Positions 22,926 through 35,487 of a stretch of DNA of 64,000 nt are shown here, one piece after another (position 1 is the stretch's first letter; every line of letters begins with the position of its first letter). The position numbers were made by a program, and so were the translations under genes. The DNA comes from Marasmius tenuissimus (taxonomy: Eukaryota; Basidiomycota; Agaricomycetes; Agaricales; Marasmiaceae): positions 4,278,001-4,342,000 of the forward strand of contig JAQOTA010000053.1 in NCBI GenBank assembly GCA_029532415.1. Direction: 5' to 3'. The notes under the pieces are model-generated. The model was given only the letters and a program-made list of their open reading frames with translations. It was not told the origin of the DNA and searched no databases.

Positions 22926-25025
22926 CTACTTCTTGACCTTCATCCGCCCCAACACATCAGCCAGATCAGTCGGAATCATTCGAAGTCTGGCTTCATTCAC
23001 TTGAATCTCGATCCCCCGCAACGCTGCCCGAGGGAACATCTCAACGGTACTCCCTCCAAGCTTCACACGTCCGTTTTTCCTTCTCCCGAGCACACACGTC
23101 GCCCGAATCAACATCCACACCAGTGGCTCCGCTGATAACTCGACTGTCGGTGGGACGGCTCTTGTACCCTGCACCATACTGAGAGTCGGGATTGATTTCC
23201 TGACCTCACGTGCCCGACCGTGCCATAGGGTCCGTCGAGGGGGAGGGGAAGGAGAAGAAGAGGAAGAAGAGGGAGAGGCAGCAGGTTTCCCAGGCGAATA
23301 ACAAGAGATTTTGCCGTCGCCATCCAAGTCACGTCGACTCTGATTGAGCAACGTAGTTATCCAGCGCTCGCTCGCTCCTTCACCTTGGATCTGTGTGGTG
23401 TCGCCGCTTTCGCCGTCAGTGGGTTCGACACCAAGAAGAAGGCGGGCGGATGTCGCATCTCGCTGGAATCGCGTCCGTAAACCGTTCACAACAGTCGAAT
23501 ACGTTCTTCCACTGACTCGTACACCGAGTTTCTCGACGAGGGTCTCGAGAAGGACGATGGCACCTGCGTAGTCGCCTGCAGCGATGAAGGACCGAAGGGA
23601 AGTATTGAGTAGGGATTGCGCGGTATTGCTGCTGATGTTGGTGTTGCGGCTGCTCCCATCTTCGGAGACGAACATGAATCGAATCATGTCTGCGAATAAT
23701 GGTCCAGGTCGAACCGGGGGTTGTGGGGTCGCATGGAAAGCATCAGATGGTTTCGGTGGAGCTCTCGAAGACCGATTTCGTGACGTCGAAGGAGGAGGGG
23801 ACTTGCGGTTACGGTGTTTCTCGACTTTGTGGTGCTGCAGCCAACTCCATGAGATCAAATCCCACAGACTACTGTATACTGAGGCATTGGGTTGCAGTTC
23901 GGATATCCCTGTTTCCTGGCGAGCTTTCCCCAACGCCTCGTATAATGCCATCGTCTTCTTCACGTCACGGCTAGATGCATAGTGGGAGATGAGGGCACTG
24001 AATAGCGCAGAGTCGATTCGTATCTCGTTGTAACGGATAGTACGAAGAACACGGTCAATCGTGCCTTGGGAGAGAGGGTCGAAGCTCGGGAGCGAAGAGA
24101 TGAGCGTTGCGTAGGGCTGAGTGCGAGAAGACGCTATTGACTCGATATCAGCATCCGTATCTATCTCGATACTGACATCGGCGTCCTCAGAACAAATGTC
24201 GGTCTGGTCACTGTCGATATCATAGTGGGCAATGACTCGGAATGCCTCGTCGACCATGCCGTCGCGAACGAGCATGCCTACTAAGAGGTTGACGATGACT
24301 GGAGATGGGATGTAGTCCTTTCCTCCGTGGGAGATGAATTTTCGAATGGTATGGACAATCAACCGTGGTGGTAACTCCAAGGCCTTTGACAGTCCTAGAA
24401 GCCGTACGAATTCGTTCTCTGAGAATTCCCCAGCACCAGTCCCATTTTCACCTCTAACCTGGAAAATCCTCGTGAGCCCATCCATTGCCTTCTCTGGCTT
24501 TACCGCGCCGCTGGCGAGCCCAATAACCAGCATCTGTGCGTCCACAATCGGAGAAGGATCGTATTTCTCTTCGACCATCTGCTTGTACACCTTGGAAGCC
24601 TCTGCGTACCGGCGGTTGTGAGCAAGAAGACCGATGACCTTCTCGAGCACAATTTGCCGGGTGATGGTCGACTTTCTGATCCGCTTTTCTTTCAGACGGC
24701 TACGTATAAAATCTGTCGCGGTGGATTGACGGCTGGAGGGTACGAACATTAGGAATCTTTGGAGGGAGGACATGATGGTGTTAATGGAGGCCTGGTCTTT
24801 CTCTTCAGCCGCAGTCCCCGATTGGATGAGAGGAAGAATAGCGTGTTCGTATCGGGGCTCATGAATCTGTGTGAGAGGAAGGATAACATGGCTATGTCGA
24901 GGCTCATGATTCCGTTGGGGAGCTCGTCGACGTCGAAAATGGGAATACAGCCGAGAAAGATGTGTGAATTGAGCAGAGCGACATGATTGTTTGAGCATGA
25001 AGTCAGCCCTGAGCGTCGTGAGCAT
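22926..25025 (-). CDS. Pentatricopeptide repeat protein, probably mitochondrial
   Basis: Single-exon frame. I chose the Met at 25025 (MLTTLRADFMLKQSCRSAQF) because the next 35 residues are basic and lack acid residues, as a mitochondrial presequence should. An upstream Met at 25325 is in frame but less likely. This gives 699 residues. PPR-like helical pairs occur at KVIGLLAHNRRYAEASKVYK, QMVEEKYDPSPIVDAQML, VNLLVGMLVRDGMVDEAFRV, FSALISHYASSRDVKKTMAL and RSFIAAGDYAGAIVLLETL. There is an acidic insert (DADVSIEIDTDADIES) and a Ser/Pro-rich insert near the C-terminus. Fungal PPR proteins act in mitochondrial RNA processing or translation; the target here is unknown. Confidence 0.8.
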   Translation of the reverse strand: MLTTLRADFMLKQSCRSAQFTHLSRLYSHFRRRRAPQRNHEPRHSHVILPLTQIHEPRYEHAILPLIQSGTAAEEKDQASINTIMSSLQRFLMFVPSSRQSTATDFIRSRLKEKRIRKSTITRQIVLEKVIGLLAHNRRYAEASKVYKQMVEEKYDPSPIVDAQMLVIGLASGAVKPEKAMDGLTRIFQVRGENGTGAGEFSENEFVRLLGLSKALELPPRLIVHTIRKFISHGGKDYIPSPVIVNLLVGMLVRDGMVDEAFRVIAHYDIDSDQTDICSEDADVSIEIDTDADIESIASSRTQPYATLISSLPSFDPLSQGTIDRVLRTIRYNEIRIDSALFSALISHYASSRDVKKTMALYEALGKARQETGISELQPNASVYSSLWDLISWSWLQHHKVEKHRNRKSPPPSTSRNRSSRAPPKPSDAFHATPQPPVRPGPLFADMIRFMFVSEDGSSRNTNISSNTAQSLLNTSLRSFIAAGDYAGAIVLLETLVEKLGVRVSGRTYSTVVNGLRTRFQRDATSARLLLGVEPTDGESGDTTQIQGEGASERWITTLLNQSRRDLDGDGKISCYSPGKPAASPSSSSSSPSPPPRRTLWHGRAREVRKSIPTLSMVQGTRAVPPTVELSAEPLVWMLIRATCVLGRRKNGRVKLGGSTVEMFPRAALRGIEIQVNEARLRMIPTDLADVLGRMKVKK

Positions 25026-26578
25026 GCATGGGGACCCAAGATTCCGAATATGGGAGATATAGAAAGAAAATGAGGGAGTAACTTCATAATCACGTGACGG
25101 TTTTCTCTGACAGTGCCCACCTGGCTGATGCGAAAATTGATGCCGCTTCCGAATTTGGAAAGTCGCTCCGAAATGCGCGCGGCAGGTGCTCCTCCAGCCC
25201 CTCCACCTCGTACAACTCAAATTCTTTCGTTCATAGAACCGTAATATCCCAACCTGAGAGCTCATAAAGACTTCGCGGGGGCTGTGCCACTTGGCACTGA
25301 CTAACTTACTGCGTTTATCATTCAACGTTCACGTTCACCCTCGATCGACCCACTCCCCGCTCTCGCTGTTACGGCCAAGAACGTTCAGTATCATCGGCCC
25401 TCTTTCTCTTTTCCCCTCGAATTTTCACCTCACCATTCTCGACTCCTTCGCGATGACTTGGTGGCGGACACAGAGCGCTACAGATAAGAATTATGCGGGG
25501 ATGAGATGGCGAAACGCGTGCTGGGCTTGATTAGGGAGGAAAATAGCAAACCGAGATTGAGTTCTCAGTGAGATCCTGATGGCACTGTTTCTTATGTGTT
25601 TGTGCTAACCAAGTTCCATGATAGTCAAGAAATTCGTCTGTAGACTCACGACCATCGGATGCGTATTGCGTACACAGCCGACTTAGATCTGAGGTTCGCG
25701 ACATGGCGATCGCTGTTGGGTGTCTCAAAGCCATCAAGGCAGGGTGTTTACTCTCCTGGCGAGGGGTTCAAATTGCATGTAATACATCCTTGTCGCTCAT
25801 TCTTTTCGGTATCTTTTCAGGTCGATCTATTTGTAAATGACGCATCATCTGATATCGGAGGGAGATTCGTACATTGAAGCCGCCGCTCGCTCTCCTCGAA
25901 TGAATTATTCCGGATTCGCTTCCTCGATTCCTCGATTGGTTGCCTGGGGGTATGCTGAAAGTGATCTGCTACCCGGTGTGAGGGACCCATGAAGTTCACA
26001 AAATACGTTTCGGTGAGCTTTCGTTGCTCGTATCTTGACCTCTATGTTTTGTTGAATTGCGGTTCTTTCAGAAAACACGCATCCCTCACCAAGTTCAATT
26101 AAAACCTTGTTCAACGGTTCAGTTTCAGGACTTGCTCTCTCCGCCTCGTGTAACGGTCCCCAACCTTGACATCAGAACAAGGAGACACCTTCCGAGGAAA
26201 TGCCTGGAAGATAGACGAAGAAAATGGTTTTGACCTTGGGGTCCGTGTTGTTGAGGAACTTCATCGTTGACGATATCAGACGCGGGAAGGCAAGTGTGCA
26301 ATGTGTGTGATCATTGTCAGAGTACTCATGTTGACCAGCAGGCTGCAATGTGCCGCAGAACCTCCTATGAATACATTCATTGTTACAATTGGCTTCAGCT
26401 TGACCATCCCCCATTCCCGTCTCTCGCCTTCGTTTCCCTTCTCTCGAACCTGTCTCCCTGCAGCACAAATTCATCTTCGGCTCCCTGGTGAATGCTCAGC
26501 TTCATTGTTGGGCTCACGAATACACTTCACCTTCTCGACCAAACCTCGCAAAAGACCGACTAAACCAACCGCAGCACG
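25026..26578. other. Intergenic between PPR gene and first NLR gene
   Basis: It should hold two divergent promoters. Several short frames exist but none is supported. The 5' flank of NLR-1 shows no clear similarity to the flanks of NLR-2 and NLR-3, so the shared repeat unit begins at or near the NLR-1 start. Confidence 0.45.
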
Positions 26579-29500
26579 ATGGCCCAGAACATAAACTATG
26601 GCAGGGACCAGTTTACTAGTGACAATGTGCAGGTCAACAACTTTGTTTCCCCCATGACCCGCTTGCGGGATGCAATCGTCGGCGTAGGAGCGTCCCACAT
26701 GTCACAGCAGCAGTTCGACAGGGGGCTAGAGTGCCTCGAGGGAACTCGTGTAGCGATTATCAGAGCTATCCTTGACTGGCTAGCGTCAAAAGATTGGTCT
26801 TCCCCGATTTGCTGGCTGTCGGGCGCCGCGGGGGTGGGCAAGTCGTCGATCGCAATGACTGTAGCCAAATCCCGCGAACGTGACGGGCTGGCATCGTCTT
26901 TTTTCTTCTTTCGACCCGATCCGAAACGAAACAACCCCTCTGCGCTTGTATTGTCTATTGCCCATGACCTCGCGGTAAGGATGCCATTCGCTGAAAGCTT
27001 CATCAACCGGAGGATTTCGAAGGATCCGACGATCCTGGAGGCTAATCTAGAAGACCAGTTTCGAGAGCTCGTCTTCAAACCATGTGTGCGATGGAGGCAG
27101 CCAAGGCATCTTGTGTCCAAACTTCCACTCGCACGCAAGGAGCCAACCCTGGTCATCATAGACGGCCTAGACGAATGCAGTGACGAAGATACCCAGCGCT
27201 ACATTCTCTCGACCATCCTTACCTCCTATAAGCAGTCATGCCGCTTCCCTTTGCGTTTCCTCGTCTGCAGTCGTCCAGAGAAGTGGATTCGAGAAACCTT
27301 TGACGAGGAGGAGTTTCGTGGACTTACACGACATTTTCGGCTCGACGACGACGTGTTCCCTAACAAGGACATCGAGCGGTATTACCTCCGTGAATTCAAA
27401 AAGATTCGCGAGAGTGCCCAGTTTGTTCGTCTTCCATTTCCAGAAGTATGGCCCTCACCAGAAGATCTTGAGCGTCTGGTAGACAAGTCTTCCGGCCAGT
27501 TCGTTTACGCGGCCACCATCGTAAAGATTGTGAAGTCTCGTGGCTGCAATCCCCTTGCTCAACTCAGCAGCATCCTCAGCTACACCCTTGCCAACCCATC
27601 CAAGTCATTCGCTCCCATTGATATCCTATACCAGATGATCCTTTCCGACCACCCCAATCCCGAGCAATTGCTCCCCGTCCTAGCTGCGATCTTCATACTC
27701 CCTCCTCATGGACACTCCTCGCCTGAGTTCATCGAGCTGCTCCTTGGAATACCCACTGGCGAAGTCGACATCATTCTACGTCCCATGCATTCTGTACTGA
27801 ATATCCGAGATGCGGACATACCGATTGTCCCGTTTCACGCGTCTTTCATGGAGTTTCTTCATGACAAGTCACGCTCAGAGCGTTTCTACATCGACGCCGC
27901 TGCCCAGCATGATTTCTTTGCACAGCGGTGGATACAGGCGCTTGAGCCGAGGAACCAGCCCTCTTCGTAAGTCTCCATAGTCCCTGGCGCAACAGAATCT
28001 GAATGGCACCCTGTGCCCTTGTCTAGCTTCAATGATCGGACAAAGTGCACCTTATGGGACAGCTGGACAGACTTTTGCCTTTGCGTAGGGCGACCTAGCG
28101 AGGAGTTATTGTCTAGACTTCAAAAGACAGACCTACTGGTGGTTTCCATCACTGTAGCCATTATACATCAAGAGAGTGAAGACCTCCCGTCCATTATCAC
28201 CCGTCCAATTCAAGCAATCATATCCTGGTTGGCATCAATGCCGGTGAGCTCGTTCGTTATTTAAGGCAGTTTGGTTGGCTCATTTTGCCCTGAAGGACGG
28301 TTCGCTACCAGTCGAAATCATCCGTCATTTTCAAGAGACTCTTGAGCAGTTTGAATACGCACTCATGGTTGAGTCCGACGAGACGTAAGGTTTTCTTACT
28401 TGTTTATCGTCATTTCTGTGACTCAGCTTCCTACCAACATTGATAGCACCCAGAGGCAACCGAGAGGCTCTCCGTATCGCGAGCTATACGCGCTATACCA
28501 CTTGATCCTCACAGCCCATCCCGACCCTGAAAGACTTCAACCCATTCTTACCGCAATCCTCGTCCTTCCACCCCATCTCGAACCGTCCCCAGCATATATG
28601 GGGTTGTTGTTTGGACTGCCACAGGCAGAGGTGACCCTAGTGTTGCAAGGGATGCACTCAGTATTGGATGTCTGTGGGTGGAAGGACGAGATTATGTTTC
28701 GCCACCCCTCATTCGCGGAGTATCTGGTTGACCAGAAGCGGGCGCATGACTTCTATATCGATATTCCCACCCAGAGGCATGTCATTGCGCGACAGTGGCT
28801 TCATGGTGTCTCGGCCATCAAAATGCAGACATATAGGTACGGAACCCTTGATCTCTTGTATTCTCGACTGCTGTCTGACATGTACTCAATGTGGAATTTC
28901 TAGCTCCGACCAGCTCTACGGTAAAACCACCATCCTATTCTTTACAGAATGGATGGGGTTCTGTACTGGGTTCACCAGACCAACTAGGGACTTAATAGAT
29001 GGGCTGCGAGACATCGACTTTGCCTCTGTCTTCTTTTGTGTGTGCTTTCTAGCGTTCGTAGAACGAGGGTACTGGACTCGGAGTTGGCCTGGAACCTTTC
29101 GGGTTTTGCGTGATTGGATGTTGAAACTCGTAAGAGTACTTTAATTTGTCTCCGAGTGGCCTCTTTGTGCTGATTGTCCGTGATTACTAGGACCCGAGAA
29201 ACGATTTCGCGCATCCCGCGCAGGGCCTTGTAAATAAACTCGAGGAATCTCCCAAGAGTTTTCATCTTGAACAGTTGCCAGGAACTCTCGCAGATGACGA
29301 CTTGGTTTTTGCTGTCCTAATCGCCGCAGAATGCGTAGCGCATACCGGTCTGGCATCCAACGTAACCAGAAATTCCCGATATCGAGCGCCGCTTCGCATT
29401 ACAGAGTGTCATTGCAACATCAAGTCTACAGGAAACGAGCCGGACGGCCCAGCAAAGCACCTCGCATACCAGGAAGCCTGCATACAAGCTGTCAGAGCTC

Positions 29501-29904
29501 ATGTCACCGGGTTCGAAGTTCTGGCCAAAACCACTGTTAACGAAGAGAAATTGAGCAGGATTTTTCAAAGCCTAGTGGAATCGTCGCTTCTGCAACATTG
29601 CCGTCTTGACACTGAACTCCTTTCACTTTGTAAGACATTTTTTGGATCCGCGTGTAGAGGCTCGAAACTGCGGTTTCACTATACTGAAGGGGTACGAATG
29701 AAAGCCAAGTTGTTTGGCTGGTTTATGGTATGTGCAGCGTTCCTAGTCCAACTTCCGCAGATTGTTGATCTTGCTATTGCACCTACGATCGATACGGATT
29801 TCCTCTTTCCTGCATAGACTTTCCGGAAAAGTTTCGCTCGGGAGGCCGCGGCCCTAAACGCACAAGTCCACGCCCTGCCCTGGGACCAGTGGACATGGGT
29901 GTAG
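26579..29904 (+). CDS. NLR-1: NACHT NTPase with duplicated C-terminal module
   Basis: STAND-type intracellular receptor-like protein, about 977 residues. Seven exons: 26579-27966, 28027-28243, 28296-28384, 28447-28836, 28904-29129, 29191-29727, 29818-29904. The N-terminus is very short (MAQNINYGRDQFTSDNVQVN). The NACHT core follows: CLEGTRVAIIRAILDWL, Walker A GAAGVGKSSIA (82-92), Walker B LVIIDGLDEC (191-200) and LRFLVCSRPEKWI near 225-237. Residues about 350-565 form a post-NACHT module that recurs at about 575-790. Landmarks are MHSVLNIR and HASFMEFLHD in copy 1, and MHSVLDVC and HPSFAEYLVD in copy 2. The last 190 residues hold APLRITECHC and HLAYQEAC. There are no WD40, ANK or TPR repeats. 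The short last exon ends DQWTWV. All junctions keep the frame, so the gene looks intact. The ligand is unknown. Confidence 0.85.
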
Positions 29905-30130
29905 TCGAACTTAGCTCGAGTTCTAATCACCGCTACGTGATATGGGGTCATTGCAAATATGTATGTATGCAATCATACGATATATAGAAGTTGAACTTGC
30001 GGCCATAACATGATACAAGCTTGTAAATAGTTGCGTAGACATGAACGTGCGTTACCACAAAGGAAGTTACGGTAAAATAGAAACAGTTCGATCTCTGTTG
30101 GAGGAACCCCACAACCCCACGTGCACAACC

Positions 30131-31984
30131 TTACTGATCCACCCCCCTTAAATAGTACTCGCAAAGCACCCCCCTTACCCCCAATCCAACACTGGCCTTC
30201 ACAAACCCCCTCTTCACCCTACACCCCAAACCCCTTCGTCCAATCCAACTCTCCTTAGAATCGTGAACAGACGCGCCAACGCAAAATCGATCCCCAGAGT
30301 AGGGCCTTTGTAACAAGCCAGGTTGTCGAAGAAGGCTTCAGAAGTGACGTGGAAGGTGAACATTATGGAGAAGAGACCGCCGTGCCCGCCCCCACTACCG
30401 GGCATACGACGGGGTGCGTAGTGTTGGGTGATGTATTTCGGGTAGAATACTCGCTTGATCACGGCGCTTGAGTTGTGGACGGCGCGGGAACAGGGGTGGA
30501 GGAAATCAAAGACGGCCTCGGTGTCGGGGTCAATGATTTTGATGCGTCGGTTGAAGCCACGAGAGTTGCGTTACGTGAAGATGACGCCTTGGTCAAAATA
30601 GCAATCTTCAAGCGTCCTTCCGAGTGTTCCTTTCAGAGTAGTGTCGGCTTTGGGGTTCAGGACGGTATGATTAGTGTCGAAAGGAAAAACACGCGAATGC
30701 ATACGTACCTCCCTCCCATAACATCAGAGACCCCGGCAAACATCTTGGTCACAGTACTAACCACGATATCTGCCCACGACAACAACTCCACGCTGTTCAT
30801 GGAAATCCTAGTTGTCTCGTCGATGACGATCGAAAACCCGTATCAGTTGGCTAACTTTCAAGGTCGGGGTAGGTCTGCGGATCGGAGGAGAGGGTCGGAT
30901 GGAAATTCCGTGAAGAGTACAAGATTTTTGGTGGGTTGTAACAAGGCTTCGAACTGGTCGAGATCGTCGTTGGTGCTGTTACCAACGTAATGACAACCGG
31001 GCCCGATTGTTGGAGGACTTTGAGAGTGTCGGTATAGGGGAACCTATCACCGTGAGGTGTCAGAGAAGCAACGAAATATGATGACGAAAGCATGGACACA
31101 CCCGAAACAAAATCACCGGAGGAAGCGTAGCCAGAGAAAGCTAATGTGCGCTCCAGATAGTGTTCATTCCGGTAGGATCGAGATATAGGTCGTCTTCCGA
31201 AAGTTCTGACCCCTCAGAGTCATGTACTCGGAGACAATGCATCACCTGCAATGTCATCCCAAGCAAGGATACCCGAGACTCTGCGACGCAGAGCTCGTTT
31301 GGCTGTTGCGGCAGCTGTGATGGGGAGGTTGCGACCGTATCATTTTCTAGACCGTCGTCATCTAGTGCCTCGCCCCTGCCGCCGAGGGAAGCATTGCGTT
31401 GGCCATCCGCGGTTTTCCGTGGTTCTTTTACGGGATAGTGTTGAATAAAAACCTTTTGTGGGTACCGCAGCGCGGGGGAGAAGACAGTAGGAGATGGAAG
31501 AGTAGAAACGTCCGGAAGAAGAGCTGCACAACGACTCGATACCCCACTCCCTACTGCCAAAACTGTTTCGCGAGTGGGAATGCATTTTCCGAAAAGAGCA
31601 CGATGACACGTCGATTAGCGATGGGGATCCATTACGAGTTGTAACTCGTGTACAATCGCTGGAGTCACAGTGCTCGGCGACTGTTTTCGTTGAGGAGAGT
31701 GGGCGTTGTTCGCTCTGTGCTTCGACTTCTTGTTCGCAGGCTCAAGTGAGCTAGCGATATAACTTTTAGCTGCACAAAATTTTGCGATACATTGCATGTA
31801 GACGGACCTTTCGTTCGCTGAGATGCATGGAACAACGTGGGTATCCATACACCATGGCGTCCGTGACTCGTTTGTCGCCCTCATCGTAGCCAAGATTATC
31901 TTTCCATGTAGGCAGAGAGACAGAAATTGCTCGAGGTGTGAATGGAAGAATAGCTGAGCCCGATGCGAGGGCTGTATGGGGCAT
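30131..31984 (-). pseudogene. CGS-A: degenerate cystathionine gamma-synthase
   Basis: Remains of a PLP-dependent cystathionine gamma-synthase, which links O-acylhomoserine and cysteine in methionine synthesis. The N-terminus at 31984 reads [20 protein letters not shown] and DAMVYGYPR. Mid parts include ELSEDDLYLDPTGMNTIW, and the C-terminal part has VIKRVFYPKYITQHYAP, GGLFSIMF and [14 protein letters not shown]. The frame breaks soon after the N-terminus (stop following KILCS). Near the C-terminus, comparison with CGS-B shows about 8 bases lost, so the ending RGFVKASVGLGVRGVL lies in another frame. It is antisense to NLR-1 and lies directly downstream of it. Confidence 0.8.
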
Positions 31985-32029
31985 GGCAGCGTGGTGGTGA
32001 GAAGAATGAAACAACGAGGATGTGTTGTT

Positions 32030-32730
32030 TGATCACGGAGCTGATAGAGCGGGAATGAAGGGAATCGCAGATGGCTTATGGGTTTGCGTCAACGACTCCG
32101 ATTCGGTGGCCAACATCTCTCGAATTACGTTACATGTGGATAGTGTCTTGCTGGAAACAGCGGTCTTCGTACGTTGTTCTGAGCGGTGGAGCGTCGGCTC
32201 TGGGGGTTCATAAGGAGACTTCAGGGCGATAAATTAGTCTCGTTCAACGAATGAAGGGAAAGGAAAATACGCACCTGCCTCAGCGTATGATAAAACCTCC
32301 TAGACCATATTCATACAATTTCCAATCGCCTCGTATCGATCCGCCCACGACCATACAGTACGAGATCTGAGCAGCTGAGTTTGGTTCTTTCGAATCAAAA
32401 GCGATGGGGACGCTTCGATTCTTCAGGAAGGAAGGCTTGTAGAATGAGCCTTCACTGCAAGCCTCCGTGCGTCCACCAGTCAATTGTATTTCTCTTCGAC
32501 TGCCTTGGATGGCACTGTGTATCGATGATCACTTCTGCAGGGTGATGGTCGATGTCTTGTTGATCCATTTTGTTCTCTCGGACGACTGCGCGTTGCGATG
32601 GCATGATGGCGTGAGGGTATGTGCATTGGGACTTTTTGAAGGCCTAGTCTTTTCTTTCTCTTCGCCCATGAGTGAGAGGATCTCGACGGAGTTGGGCAAA
32701 GTGATAGGGTTGGTTTGAGCATGCAATCAA
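32030..32730 (-). pseudogene. CGS-A': second, more decayed cystathionine gamma-synthase fragment
   Basis: Just upstream (on the minus strand) of the CGS-A start, translated pieces again match the same enzyme. RNSRDVGHRIGVVDANP resembles the conserved RNSRDF-RI--IDxNxxAV block, then SSVIKQ. A further piece around 32280-32480 is GGRTEACSEGSFYKPSFL. Stops and frame changes are dense. Equivalent fragments sit at the same place beside the other CGS copies (41180, 54290, 57000, 63830). Confidence 0.6.
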
Positions 32731-32879
32731 CATGAGCAAACCAGAATCCTGACAATGAATCATTGAATGTGGGGGAGGATAACGAGGCGTGAGGGGAAAG
32801 TAGAGACTCATAGTTCTGGAGAGGTGCTGAACGATCACGTGGCGCTTCTCGCCCAACGTCGTCGTTAGACGCCTGTCCA

Positions 32880-34042
32880 ACTGCCGGCAGCCTGACCACC
32901 GACCACAATCGCCTCAGCCAATCGACCCCCCTCCTTAGGTTTCGTCAGCAGACGCCTAGAGTTGCTATCTAGCTCGAAGATTTATGCCTGTGATCATGCC
33001 GTCGATGGCTCCTCCCGTACCACCCTCGTTGCCTATCAAATCGAACGGACAAGCGAGCGCCATCCCACTACAAGAAGACCCACTCTAACATCGGGTTTCG
33101 ACAGTATGATTGAACGTTCCTATTGTATCGGACTCCATTGCCCCACGACTCGCAACGATGCTGCTGAATTATGGACCATTTTTCAAAGGCCATGTTCCTC
33201 GCTGTGTCCCGTCCAATCCCTATTTCCCCAGTCCATCTCCAGACCCGTGATGATATCACACAAATAACGAAAGGTCCGTGTTCACCACTTAAAGATGCTC
33301 TTCAAAACCTCATGACTATGCGCACTATAGACGAAAGTAAAGGACGACAAACCACGACTCGAGCTGCTCATTCCTCTTGATATCCTCTCGTCACATCTCG
33401 ATACGCCGTACACGGCACTTTCGACTACACATTCTAGAACCTCCGAGCCCACGCGCGCACTCGCTCGATCAATGTGTCTGGCGACATTCATCAGACAGTA
33501 CATCCACGGCGCGAGCAAAAGTCGTTTTTGGTGTTGATGGGTCGGAGGAGAAGGTTTGGGGGATGCAAGGTGACGGTGATGGCGAGATTGAGGATGAAGA
33601 TGTAGTAGCAGAGGACGCAGAGAGTAGTGGAGAAGAAGAGCCACCGGATTTTGATGCAGATGAAGATGTTGATGATGAGGAAGATGGCTGCCAATCTGTT
33701 CCTCAGGCAAACTCAGAACAAGGTCCCCACGGACACAGCTCGCAACCACGAAACCTCAGCAAGTGAACGCGAACGCGTACCTTCGATCATACGCCGAGCT
33801 CCGAGCATAACCTCAAGGCAGACATACCCTTCTCGAATACGTTGACGAGGACAGAAGGTGAAGGTCGTGGTATGAGCTCTGAACTAGGTGAATTTACTCT
33901 TGTCACTGCGCTTCCCGAGCTGATTTCGACATTCTCTAGCCCCAAAAAAAACACGTATCGTCATCCTCCGAGTACCTCGAAGGCTCGAGCATCCTGCTTA
34001 GGTTCCGAGAGAGAATATGCACCGTACCACGAAACGTGTTGT
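32880..34042. repeat. Repeat block R, copy 1 (acidic ORF block)
   Basis: Nearly identical to 42215-43382 for over 1 kb; for example, about 270 bases around 33480-33750 differ at only a few sites. The plus strand has a 129-codon frame (33377-33766) whose centre is strongly acidic (EIEDEDVVAEDAESSGEEEP, DFDADEDVDDEEDG). The antisense hydrophobic frame is a shadow of it. No known domain was recognised, and I cannot say whether the ORF is expressed. Similarity to copy 2 stops abruptly at 34042. Confidence 0.7.
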
Positions 34043-34570
34043 TTCCCTCCCAACATCTTCCTCAGCCTTCCTCTCTCTCGCAACCCTCTCGAGATCATCG
34101 TACCGCCCAAACGCAACTAACGGCTCCTCGTTTGCGGCCAGTGGATCACTGAACAGGATTTCCTCCGTTTCGAGCTTCGTGTCGGGGCCCAATTGCTATG
34201 TGGAAGCCTGTACGCATATGAAGGAAAACAGTCAGGATATCGCTAGACCGACAAGCGAGGTTCGGAGTGCTGAGGGGTGATGTATGTAGGGTAGAAGACT
34301 TATTTGATTACACCCGAGCGGGAATGGAGGAAAATCGCCGATGGCTTCTGCGGAGTCGATGGTTTTGATTCGTCAGTCAAAGTCCCGAGAGCTACGTTCC
34401 GTGAAGATGGCGTCTTGATCGAGGTAGAGTGCGACGATTTTGATACAGGCTTGTGATTCCGGGGGTCATCGCTTCGAATTGGTCGAGATCGTTGTCAGTG
34501 CCATTGGAGGACTTTGAGAGTGCCGGTGTATATGAACATGCGACAGAAACAAGTTTCGTTCAATTTGTTA
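34043..34570 (-). pseudogene. Fused remnant: unknown exon plus CGS fragment
   Basis: On the minus strand, 34192-34043 reads EEILFSDPLAANEEPLVAFG and DDLERVARERKAEEDVGR, an unidentified charged exon. Upstream of it, 34230-34560 matches the cystathionine gamma-synthase C-terminal half again at the DNA level, in the region of the RNSRDF block and the YIHHPSALR equivalent of YITPEHYEA. The same arrangement occurs at 44325-44880. Confidence 0.5.
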
Positions 34571-35487
34571 GTCAAGGTCCCGGGCAGCCCACTGCGCTGG
34601 GCCCTTGTGCTTCTACTCTCCATCTAAGTTAGGCGGGTGAAGCCCCGCCATGAGCCATATAGCGCGAGGTTGTTAGCGTTGAACTCGAGGGCATGGCATT
34701 GGGCTGTGACCTGTCTATACCGCACCGGGCTATCACTCCGTTTCTCAAGGCAAGGAAGAGCTGCTTTCCAACTCGGCGGCTTCAAAACAATCCACAGACT
34801 ACACTGTGGATGACGGACATGATGAGCAAGAGACCTTTTTGAAAACGAAGAGATATTCACCTTGTGCGTGTCTAGCTTCTGTCTCTGCCTTAACCTGTAG
34901 CTTTCCCAAGGATCCTGGTAAATCCTTCGCATGGCCGATTAGCTCGCAGTCAATGTCGAATGTAACGGGTTGAAAGATGAAAAAGGTGTTAGAATCAGAT
35001 CTAGTCAATTGGTATACGAGTACTTGGCTAGTCCTCCTTCAAGTTACAGTATTTGAGAGAAAGAATGGGAAGTATGTGCGCTGCCCGCCGTTGAAGACGA
35101 CGGGCTCGAGAAGGCTCGAGAAGGAAGTACCGAGGAAATACTGTTCCTAACGGACCTGGCGGGCCGGGGCGTGGGGTTCCGAATCTAAAGATGGAGATTG
35201 AAACGACACCGCCAAACCAGACAGCTCTCGACAATTCCACATTCTCGTTCCTTCTCTCAGTGTTAATCCCCTACAGCACAGATCTCGACTTGGCACCCTA
35301 AAGATCATCATTGAGCTTCGTTAATTCCTGAGGATACAGACAATTGTTCCTCGTAGTACAGCCTCAACGTCGAACTTCGCCGAATCGCCCTTTTAAAACC
35401 TCCTCGCAGACCTCTGACTTGACGAGGAATCAGAACACCTCGCAGAATATGCTCCAAGATCCACAACCAAAGCACAACCAAAGCGCG
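34571..35487. repeat. 5' flank block shared by NLR-2 and NLR-3
   Basis: Aligns with 44881-45847. Minus-strand frames in both copies share FNANNLALYGSW and a downstream GxTxDxxxxLxxxxxKAExExxAQGE pattern, suggesting a decayed gene of unknown family. The last 150 bases before 35488 must include the NLR-2 promoter and 5' UTR. Confidence 0.5.

Noticed and set aside
22926..25325. Full 799-codon frame of the PPR gene from 25325
   Set aside because: The first 100 codons lack repeats and a targeting pattern. The Met at 25025 gives a convincing mitochondrial presequence, so the shorter model is preferred.
33491..33694. Hydrophobic 67-codon minus frame, identical at 42830-43033
   Set aside because: It is the exact antisense of the acidic Glu/Asp repeat. 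Acidic codons read backwards give Ile/Phe/Leu-like codons, so the identity reflects the DNA repeat and not a membrane peptide.
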